The translations under genes were made by a program, and so were the position numbers. From Gautieria morchelliformis (Eukaryota > Basidiomycota > Agaricomycetes > Gomphales > Gomphaceae), in NCBI GenBank assembly GCA_015179125.1, contig WHVA01000329.1, positions 1 through 64,000 of the forward strand: DNA of 64,000 nucleotides, given 5' to 3'. Position 1 is the stretch's first letter, and each line of letters opens with the position of its first letter. Of this stretch, positions 55,577 to 64,000 are shown in pieces. The notes under the pieces were generated by a model. That model made no database searches, had not been told where the DNA came from, and was given only the letters and a program-made list of their open reading frames with translations.

Positions 55577-58500
55577 TCACCCCCCCTCTAGCGTGCTGCG
55601 TCCTCGAAGCGCGGGACACAAGGGATTGAAATGCCAGCGAGCGGATTCGGCGAGGGGCACCTGGATGTGTCCTGTAGAACTCCCGGAGTTTGTCAGGAGC
55701 GGAAACATCTTGCTCCGGGACCCACGAATTCTCCTCGTACCCATACCCTTCCCATTTCACGAGGAATTGGAGTCGTCCTCGCACAAACCGGCTGTCCAGG
55801 ATCCGTTCTACCACGTAGTGCTCTTCCCCATCTACAATTTCTGGCGGAGGTGGCGGATGAGCCTTCCGACGTGGAATTGGGTCCTCAAGCATAGGGAGTA
55901 ACTTCACCACGTTGAAGACGGGGTGGAGGCGGGACATGGACATCGGAAGTCGGAGGCGGTATGCATTCCGTCCAACCCTCCGCGTCACTGTGAAGGGCCC
56001 AAGGTAGCGGTGGGCAAGCTTCTGCGAAGGGCGTGTGGTGCGGATGTCACTTGCATCTAGGTACACCTTGTCTCCAACTTGGTACTCTGGGGCAGGAACC
56101 CGGCGTCGGTTGTAGTACCTTGCCATGTCATCCTTGGCCTTCGCAAGGGCCGACTTGGCTTCCGAAAGGGTGGAGTCCATGCGGTCTCGGAACTCATTGA
56201 CCGTCTCGAGTCGGGAGTCAGCCTGGCGTGGTTCGAAGCCCATCCGTGGGTGTCGTCCGGAGTCAAGCATGAAGGGAGTCTGTTGCGTGGCGGAATGGAC
56301 ATGGTTGTTGTATTGGAATTCCGCCAGCGGAAGTAACTCATCCCAGTCATCCTGCCTCTCATTGACAAAGAGGCGGAGATATTGCTCCAACTCCTGATTG
56401 ACCCGTTCCGTCTGTCCGTCACCCTGCGGATGGTACGCTGTGGTGGTAGCCAGCTTTATGCCGAGCAGGCGGTAGAGCTCCCGAGTCAGTTCCGCGACAA
56501 ACTGCGGACCTCGGTCGGAAACAACTTGCTTCGGGAGCCCATGCAACTTCCAGACATGTGCAAGGAACAGGCGGGCCGCTCCGAGGGCTGTGATCGTCGT
56601 GTGCGTCGGAATGAAGTGGGACACCTTGCTCACCGAATCCACGACGTTCATGATCGCATCGTAGCCATGAGACTCTGGGAGTTCAACGATGAAGTCGACA
56701 CTGATGGTGTCCCAGCGGGATTCGGGAATCGGGAGCGGAACAAGTTCTCCGACGGGCGGACGTCGTTGCGCTTTGGTTCGGAGACAAAGGTCACACGTCT
56801 TCACGTACTGTCCGATGTAGCGGGACATCTGAGGCCACCAGTAATTCCGAGCCACTAACTCCAGCGTCTTCCACCTGCCAGCATGCCCAGCGACCCGTGT
56901 GTCATGGTGCTGGGACACGATGCGACGGCGGAGGTCCGCCCCACCCGGAACATAGACCTTGCCTCTGAAGTGGAGCAGTCCATCACGTTCCGACCATTCC
57001 GCTGCCCGTACAGACCGTGAGTGCCCCTTCCGGAGTTCCTCCACTGCCTTCACCACCGACTCCTCCTTCTCTCCATTCCGGTACTGCCTCCGGATATCCC
57101 GGAGCATTTCCGCTTCCGCCCCAACTGCAGTTACTCCTTCTAGGGCACGGATTGCAAAGAGACTTGGGCAGAGCAGTGTCATATCCGCGTTGTCTCCACT
57201 TCCGCTTCCGTGATCCGCGCGGCGGGATAGGGCATCGGGCTTGCCCATGGTGCGGCCGGGGCGGTGGTGGAGCATGAAGTCAAACCGGGACAGGTGTAGG
57301 GACCACCGTGCTTGTCGTCGGTTCAGCTTCTTAGCCATGCGGAAATACTCGAGGTTCTTGTGGTCTGTCCAGATCTCAAAAGGGCATAGAGCACCCTCGA
57401 GGAAGTGTCGCCACTCCTCCAGCGCTCGGATGATTGCCAGCATCTCCTTGTCATGGATCTCATAGTTCCGCTCGACCGGACTAAGGCTCTTAGAGAAGAA
57501 GGCAATCGGATGCCACCCCCCACCATCTTCCGATGACTGCTGTGACAAGACCGCTCCGGTAGCTGCGTCGGAAGAATCCGCCTCGACTCGATAAGGGCGA
57601 GAGTCGTCGGGAAAGATCAGGACCGGGGCGGAAGTGATCAGCTCCTTGAGTTTGTCAAAGGAAGTCTGTTCCGGCTCTCCCCACCGCCATCCAACCTCCT
57701 TCTTGGTGAGGTCGAAGAGGGCACGGGCGTGGCAGGAGAAGTCCTTGATGAACCGCCGGTAGAAATTGACAAACCCAATGAAGGACTGGACCTCCTTCTT
57801 GTTTCGCGGCACGGGCCAATCCGATACACCGGAAACTTTGACTGGGTCCATTTCCACCTTTCCTTCCGACACAATCACCCCAAGATACTCTATCCACGTC
57901 CGCTCAAATTCGCACTTTTCCGGCTTGAGACACAGGTTGTACTCCCGGAGCCGTTCCAGCACTCTCCGCACGACTTCCCGATGTTCGGACATTGTTTTCG
58001 TGAAAATGAGGATGTCATCGAGGTAGACGCAGACAACCCCTTCTGCTATCATGTCACGGAAAATGTCATTCATCATCGTCTGGAATGTGGCGGGACTGTT
58101 GGTGAGGCCAAAGAACATGACCTGTGGCTCAAAGAGTCCTCGATTGGTGCGGAATGCGGCCTTCCACTCGTCTCCCTCCCGGATCCGGACATTGTTGAAG
58201 CCCCAGCGGACATCCAGCTTAGTGAAGTACCTCGCCCCGCGGAGTTGTGTGATCAGTTCGGAAATGAGTGGAATGGGGTACCGGTTCTTGATCGTGATCG
58301 CATTCAAGGCCCGGTAGTCCTGCACAAGTCTGAGCGAGCCATCCTTCTTCTTGATGAAGAACACCGGAGATGCCATGGGTGACTTGGAGGGGCGGATCCT
58401 CCCTGTACGGAGGTTTTCCGCAAGGAACGCATCGAGCTCTACCTGCTCCTTGGGTGACAGCGGGTAGACCTTGCAGTTGGTGGGCTTTGACCCAGGCTCC

Positions 58501-59492
58501 AACTCGATGGCGTGGTCCCACAGCTTCCGTGGAGGCAGGGTATCAAACGACTCCTTGGAAAAGACGTCCTCGAACTCTCGCAGGTACTCCGGAATTTCCG
58601 CCTCTACTCTATCATGCCTCTTGGAGGCTTCAGCAAGGCGTTGCGAAATATTTCCGGTGGCGCGGATGTGTTCCGCTTCCGGCGGAAGGTTTACGTACAG
58701 CAAGCGCTCCCCTTCCGCCAGAATGTCTTCCGGGCCGAGTCGGATGACGTCGGAATCGGAATCGGAATCGGAAGTGGGATCCGGTTCAAATTCCGCTTCC
58801 GAGTCTTCTTCTGCAAGCAGTGGATGGGGGCCAGAACGACATGTCTGTATGAGCCGTTCAGTCTTCCGCTGCTCCTGGCGCTCCTTCCGCAGTTCCGACC
58901 TGCACATGTGACACTTGGCTGGACATCGACTCATCAGTACCTTCCGAGTCTGCCAATTGATCTCCGGGTTGTGCTCCTGAAGCCAGGTAAACCCGAGGAT
59001 GATGTCCTGCTTCCCCAGGCTGGTGACTGCAAAGGAAGTGCGTTCTGAGTGTCCATCGTAGCGGAGAATTGTGTCTACTATCTCCGTGATGGACCCTGCC
59101 TCATTGGGGCTTCCATCCACATTGAACACCGGGATTGCACGTTGCAACTTCCGCGTGGTCAGTCGGTTCCGTTCCACATAGTCCCGGTCCATAAACTGAC
59201 CAGTGGCCCCGCAATCGACAAGGGCGGGTCCGGATTTGACTTCCGCCGTATCTGTCGTCTGGATCTCCACCTTAATGACTAGTGACTTGGGGCCAGGGGT
59301 GGCAGCAACAACATAGCGCTTCGGAAGGCGTCTCTCCCAAGGGCGGATGCGGGATGGATGGGGTGTCAGATTTGGTTTTTGTGTGACTTTATCCGGTGGG
59401 TCTGTACGAAGTGAGGGGAGTGGGGGCTTTTCATTCTCTACTTCAAGACAGGCAAACCGGTTATGTACAGGCAGCAGGGGCACACATCTCAC
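55356..59492 (-). mobile_element. pol of the young chromovirus
   Basis: About 1,378 codons. Domain order: aspartic protease (ALVDCGATGQFMD, then IILGFTWLQEHNPEINWQ); reverse transcriptase (MASPVFFIKKKDGSLRLVQD, VVCVYLDDILIFTKT); RNase H (DHKNLEYF, RPGRTMGKPDALSRR); integrase with an HHCC region (HDTRVAGHAGRWKTLE, CDLCLRTK) and core (WDTISVDFIVELP, AYHPQGDGQTERVNQ). A C-terminal chromodomain follows (YVVERILDSRFVRGRLQFL, VKWEGYGYEENSWVPEQD). A Ser-rich tail encoded by the LTR follows. The domain order is that of a chromovirus, whose chromodomain is thought to steer integration toward heterochromatin. The frame is open throughout. Confidence 0.93.
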
Positions 59493-60862
59493 CCGCTGCG
59501 TGTCACAAAATCCGATGCATCTTCCGCTTCCGGTAGACCATGTTCCGCATTTTCGGAAAGCTCTTCCGCAGTGGGCACTCCGTTTATGTCTGCAAGCGCG
59601 AGGAACTCTGGAAGGATCTCGAGTTTCTCCTCTGTGGTCATAAGCCGGATATCAAAGGCTTGGGGGCACTCGCGAGCGTAGTGGCCTGGTTGTCGGCAGC
59701 GGAAGCAGGTGATAGTTCCGTGGCCTTTTCCGCGCATGCGGTCAACATCCATCGGGGCAGGGCCACTCTTCGAGGGAGGAGGGCTATGGTTCCTAATAGG
59801 AGCAGGCGGAGCAAGCATCGGAAATAATTTCCGTGTGGGAATGAATGCGCTTCCGGGTTTTGGCACAGGTTGAGTAGGACGAGCGGAACTGCGTGTCGTG
59901 TTCCGACTCGTCTCCACGAAGGCCTCATTTGCCTCCCTGTTCCGAGAAACCTTCTGCGCAGCTTGGTACCACCCTTCCGGGTCATCAAAATCCGGAGCTC
60001 CATCCCCAAGCAGCGCAACTTGGTTCTGGAGCGTCGGATCAAGTCCTCGTCGGAATTTGATGACGATCGTCTTGTCGTCGTCATATTCCGCAAGGTCGAT
60101 GAGCTCCTGGAAGCGATCGATGTAGTCATCGACCGGATCTTTGGCCTGGTACCAGCTCGTCCCCTCGAGCTTTGTAAGGGCTGTGAGCTGCTCGTTTTTC
60201 GGGCAGAACTGGTCGGAAAATGTTTTCTCGAACGCGTCCCAGTCCCGGAAGTAGTTCCCCTTGCCCTTTGCTTCATGTCGGATCACCTTGTTTGCAAAAC
60301 GGGCTGCGCGGTCCGATTTGAAAAAGGACAACGTCCAGTGAATCCGAGCCTGGTCGTTCGGAAAGAGGTCTCCGACAATTGCGAAGTAGATGCTGCATGT
60401 GTTGAAGAATGCGCGTCGCTTCTCCCGATCTCCGTCAAAGTCCGCCGGAGTTGCGGGTTTGACCTTTGCTAACTTCGCGGACATCCTCTTTTCCGCTAGT
60501 TCCGCTTTTCCGAAATCCGGATCATCCAGCATTTCATTTCCACCACCTTGTGGAATATCTAACTTAGCCAAAATCGCTTGTAAGGCTGTTTCAATCGCGT
60601 CGGTCTTCATCCGGTTCCGCGTCAATTCCTCCTCCACATTCCGAAGACGATCGTCCGGATCCATGTTGGAAGGAGAAATATGGGACGGGATTTCCGGGGT
60701 TGGGAGCTCGACGTAAGAAGAGGGGCTGTCGTACGCTGTATGTGCGGAAGAGGTTGCGATCTCCGAGTCGCTGTCTCCGATTCCAAACGCACCTATGGCG
60801 AATGCAACGCACAGTACGACCGCCGGTCCTCTAGGGGAGAGACTTTTCTGCTGTAAGGGCAA
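59489..60862 (-). mobile_element. gag of the young chromovirus
   Basis: About 457 codons. The capsid-like region includes TCSIYFAIVGDLFPNDQAR, WTLSFFKSDRAARFANKVI and KTFSDQFCPKNEQ. A CCHC zinc knuckle, CFRCRQPGHYARECP, lies near 59,690. The frame is open. The beginning of the frame overlaps the LTR edge, so the true start is likely a little further in. Confidence 0.9.
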
Positions 60863-61331
60863 CCCTGGCTAGTCGTGGAGATCACACTACCACACAACTG
60901 ACAAGGGGAAATCCAAAGTATGTATAAATGAACAGAGCATACAAGAGAGGGGGTTCTCACCTGACAAGGGGAAATCCAAAGAGAAAAGTCTAAGGACCCC
61001 CAATGTCAGCGAGCCCGTATTATACTACGCTGCGCAGCCAGGGACAACGCTTGGCACCCGCCATCAACCCTGCATCCCCCTGACCCTTGATCGACCCTTG
61101 ATGCCACCTATTATGCGAGTCGCTTGATTTCCGACACTGTTCCGGGGCGGAAGTCGGAAATTGGGGTGGAACTGGCAAGGCGAACGGAACTGGTGGAAGT
61201 TCTCCCAGAAGCGGAATCGTTCCCGAAAGCGGATGCGGAGATGGAATCGGAACCGGAAGCGGAGTCGGAAATGGAGTCGGAACTGGGTGTGGTGTCGGAA
61301 CTGGAAATGGAAAACAGGGTGTCCCCTGACA
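60852..61331 (-). repeat. 5' LTR of the young chromovirus
   Basis: 480 bp, no difference from 55097-55576 seen by eye. Followed in element orientation by GCAGAAAAGTCTCTCC; a clear tRNA-type primer binding site was not recognised. Confidence 0.93.
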
Positions 61332-61336
61332 GCAGT

Positions 61337-61860
61337 TCTGAGCCAATTAGGGCTCTGTAGCCATAATTACTAAGAGCACTGCTTAGCACAGCTGAGCATA
61401 GCCTGGTACAGCCTAGTTGTCATGACTGACCATGATCCCCATTGTTTGGTGAAGCCAAACAGGCTGCACAGTTGCTATGGCTGCATATAGCAACTGTTTG
61501 GGACTCAGCTGGAAATACTGAGAGAGCCATCCTGCCGGACTTGTGGGTGCTTGAGTGACCATAAGTCCGAAAATGCGGCCACCGCCGAGGTGCCTGGCGG
61601 AGTTTGAAATAGAGCGCCCGGAACAGAGTTGTGGGTGCTAGAGGATCCACAACTCTGTAATGACAGAAAAAAGGTAGTTTGAGCCATGGAGACTTTGGAA
61701 AAATAAGGAAAAATATAAGATAACTAGAGGAATGTTTGAAAAGCCTTTCCCCAGTTATATTAACAGCATACAGATACTGTTAATTCTTCAAATATGTTTT
61801 TACATGTTGTCAAGACAAAAAGAAAAGACTAGGGCTGGTTGAGCAGCCTTCCTTGGCTGG
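61337..61860. other. Flank of the young chromovirus, no gene recognised
   Basis: Continues the sequence interrupted at 55,096. Contains short inverted words (agagccat / atggc) and AT-rich DNA, but no gene and no element edge. Confidence 0.35.
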
Positions 61861-62154
61861 TTGAACAGCCATTCCCCTACAGTGAGAGCCGCGGCTCCCC
61901 TGCCGCTCACTCATGCCCAGATCGACCAGGAGCTTGTGAGCATCCAGCAGGCCATGCTCTGTGAGGACACCGGCCATGACGACCAGGCAGAAACCCCCGC
62001 CGTTGGTGAGGCAGAGCCACCGCACCCAAACACCCCTGCAGACGCAGAGGCGCCCCCAGCGGAGTCTTGTGCCCCGCTGGCCCCATACGATGCCGACGTC
62101 ATCGTATCGGAATCACTAGAGGACTCCATCATGGAGGACCTCTATACCTCTTGA
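61861..62154 (+). mobile_element. Acidic Ala/Pro-rich ORF before a polypurine tract, retroelement-like
   Basis: A frame of about 97 residues (THAQIDQELVSIQQAMLCED, then a Pro/Ala/Glu-rich middle, then SESLEDSIMEDLYTS) ends just before agagggggaagg at 62,166-62,177. This tract resembles a polypurine tract and is followed by tgtaaataacc. It may therefore be the 3' end of the last ORF of a retroelement and the start of its LTR. Similar acidic segments occur in the region 51,400-52,000. No domain recognised. Confidence 0.35.
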
Positions 62155-62717
62155 AGTTGTTCATAGAGGGGGAAGGTGTAAATAACCTAATAACCTATGT
62201 ACATAAGTGCTTAGCTAATACCAGTAGGCCCCTCAGGGACCCACTGTACAGTTCATGCATGGGAACCGGCCAGCGGTTCCCATCGCATCTTACCTTACAC
62301 TGTCACTACGTAGCATTGAGAATACCACACATTGGTCAAGTTCTGTGTGCCCTTGTGACAAGAGGCTTATGATCTACATCTTTACAGAACAATAGAAGTC
62401 CATGTAAGGCAAAAAAAACCAAGATAAATTCGAAAACAGGAAAGGTAACGGTAGACAGCGTCAGATAAAGAAAGAGTAGAGGAAGCATGACGCACACCCA
62501 CCAGAAGTCAGTATGATAGAACTGTGTTATGAAAAAATAAGATAAATTCGAAAGCGCAAAAGGTAAGGATGGAGAGAGGATAGCTAGAAGCGAAAGAGGT
62601 TTTGTTGTTGGTCAGATTTGAATGAAGTACCCCTATCCTTGGGAGAGAAACAGGGAGGGGCCTGCCCCCTAATCTCAAGGTTGGAGACAGTCCCCAGCCA
62701 GGCTGGGGAATGTGGCT
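62155..62717. other. Possible LTR of an unplaced retroelement
   Basis: Follows the polypurine-like tract and begins tgtaaataacc. Contains an A-rich middle with a word repeated twice (aagataaattcgaaa near 62,420 and 62,540). The right end could not be defined before the solo LTR at 62,718. Confidence 0.3.
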
Positions 62718-63751
62718 GTCAAGATTGGTTTTTAGGTGTTAATATCGTGTATTAGTGAACACAGCGAATGCCCGAATAACTTGTGCAAATAAGTATGCCG
62801 TTCGGCGAATAAGGTGAACCAATAAATGTTCAGAAGATAAGAGGGTTACCCGATCGGGGCTCGCCCTATCTACAGTCATAGTGAAATAGCCCATGGTACT
62901 TGATGATGTAACATGCAAGGTGCCATGGAAAGGTTGTCTAATTAGCAACAATCCTTTCGCCAGCGAAGGTGCTCCTTCAGAGCCCTTCACCGACAGCACA
63001 GACAATAGTTCGAAGACTAGGGTAACGAAGGTGAAGTATGAAAACCCACCAGTGGTGCTTAAGTCCTCCTCTGGTTGAAGATAGAAATCTACAGGAGAGG
63101 GCTCAAGACAATGATCACAGTGAGGTCAAGTTTTGCACAAGATGGAATGGATGTATGATAATTGAACTGGGGAATATACATGCGAATGTAGACTACTTAT
63201 ATCAAATGCTCATATGATGCTAGCGAATAGGAAAGAGGCTGTCTGGAGTCAGGGTTGGATAGGGGTGTGCAGTCATGATACAAATAGGTGAAAGACAGAT
63301 ACAATAGAGTGAAAGAGGAGTGCAAACATGAAACGACAGGGAGGAAAGGGGATGAAGGCACTTTATGTATGAAAACACGCCTTGGGACCTGCATATATGC
63401 CACCCTGCATGGACTCTTCGTCTTCTGGGTTGATCCCACACAACCTACAGGTAGGATGTCCCACGAATACATTCTGGCCATACGAGCACCTAAAGGGTTG
63501 GGTTGGGAAGATGATGGGGCCAGTGATGAACCATCATGTCAGGTAAAGGGTGTCGATCGTGTTTTGATGGCATGCCTGCTGGCGAATGATGCAAGCAGTG
63601 AATGGTTGTTCGGTGAATGAGGCGAACAGCGAATGGAGTGAACATAGAGGAGGAGTGGTCGAAGGGTAGGGCGAACTCAGGTGAAGATGCAGGGGGAGCA
63701 ATGGGGGGAACGTAGAGGCAGCGAGATGAGGGAAATAGACGGGTCATGACA
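62718..63751 (+). mobile_element. LTR, family A (1,034 bp), probably solo
   Basis: Homologous over its full length to the solo LTR at 37977-39007, with the same orientation and ends (TGTCAAGATTGG...GGGTCATGACA). The flanks are GTGGC and GCGGC, a 5-bp duplication with one mismatch, which fits a solo LTR. The alternative, that it is the 5' LTR of an element continuing past the window, cannot be excluded. Confidence 0.75.
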
Positions 63752-64000
63752 GCGGCCAAAGCAACACTCTCCGAATGCGGTGCCAAAAAGGCACCAGTAG
63801 AGTTCCCACTGCGCAAACAGAGTATGGGAAGGGGTGGGGAGGGGTTGACAAAGAAAAACTGCAGCAGGCAACGCAAAGGACTCGAGACTCAGGATACCTT
63901 TTACCCCCCCGTGAGACACAGAGAAACTGCCCCCCCCCCCTAAAAGGAGAGGCTACCACGGAAGAAACCGGTATCAAAGGGCATCCAATTAAATGAATAT
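63752..64000. other. Right edge, nothing recognised
   Basis: 249 bp including C-rich runs. Frames on both strands are short and without domains. Confidence 0.4.

Larger units (their letters stand above)
55097..61331 (-). mobile_element. Whole-looking young Ty3/gypsy chromovirus (6.2 kb)
   Basis: The two LTRs at 55097-55576 and 60852-61331, 480 bp each, appear identical by eye. They are bounded by TG...CA and flanked by 5-bp duplications GCAGT (55092-55096 and 61332-61336). In minus orientation gag (59489-60862) and pol (55356-59492) lie in adjacent frames that meet at about 59,490. A polypurine tract (agaggggggg) abuts the 3' LTR at 55,577-55,590. No break was seen in either frame, so the copy looks whole. 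Identical LTRs point to a very recent insertion. The family is a chromodomain-bearing fungal chromovirus. Confidence 0.95.

Noticed and set aside
56057-59282. Several long plus-strand frames opposite pol
   Set aside because: Antisense shadows of an open 1,378-codon frame with all expected retroelement domains.
61111-61389. A serine-rich ORF in the right LTR as a separate gene
   Set aside because: It is the copy of the pol tail that lies in every LTR of this family.
62739-63005. An 88-residue ORF conserved with 37999-38259
   Set aside because: Both lie entirely inside family A LTRs; the similarity is explained by the LTRs.

Overview
The window looks like a chromosome piece from a filamentous basidiomycete, most likely an Agaricomycete. 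The host genes are broken by many 48-60 bp introns with GTRNGY donors and CTAAC-like branch points. They encode basidiomycete-type families: a CAP10-like GT90 glycosyltransferase, a DUF1479 protein, a DUF3602 protein and a divergent beta-tubulin. The retroelements are fungal chromoviruses and Ty1/copia elements. No rRNA, convincing tRNA gene or CRISPR array was seen.

Layout. 1-27,161 is the gene-bearing part. In order it holds: the 3' end of an unknown gene; an apparently intact GT90 gene (minus); a tandem duplication of about 3 kb carrying a small C2H2-like zinc-finger gene in each unit; a small basic nuclear-type protein gene; a compound palindrome of about 740 bp; an intact, intron-dense and very divergent beta-tubulin paralogue (plus); an intact DUF1479 gene (minus); gene-poor DNA; a DUF3602 gene (minus); and a GC-rich captured fragment of a MUB1/SamB-like gene between 255-bp direct repeats. 

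27,162-32,961 is a hAT DNA transposon with perfect 12-bp terminal inverted repeats, a perfect 8-bp target duplication and an apparently complete transposase gene. It also carries a fragment of a NAA15-like (NatA auxiliary subunit) gene and a minisatellite of about 60-bp units. It sits at the first exon/intron boundary of another gene.

33,000-64,000 is a retroelement graveyard. It holds decayed Ty3/gypsy and Ty1/copia fragments in both orientations, four solo LTRs from two families (three with exact 5-bp target duplications), and one young, whole-looking chromovirus at 55,097-61,331. That copy has 480-bp LTRs that look identical by eye, a GCAGT target duplication and open gag and pol frames. 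The order of insertions can be read: a chromovirus copy received two solo LTRs and a copia element; a copia copy abuts a gypsy copy, which abuts a second gypsy remnant carrying accessory ORFs downstream of its chromodomain.

The most unusual items are the two captured host-gene fragments (MUB1-like and NAA15-like), the palindrome made from a repeated transmembrane-peptide gene fragment, the divergent beta-tubulin, and the spliced accessory ORF downstream of a chromovirus integrase. All protein identities come from motif recognition by eye and have not been checked by database search.
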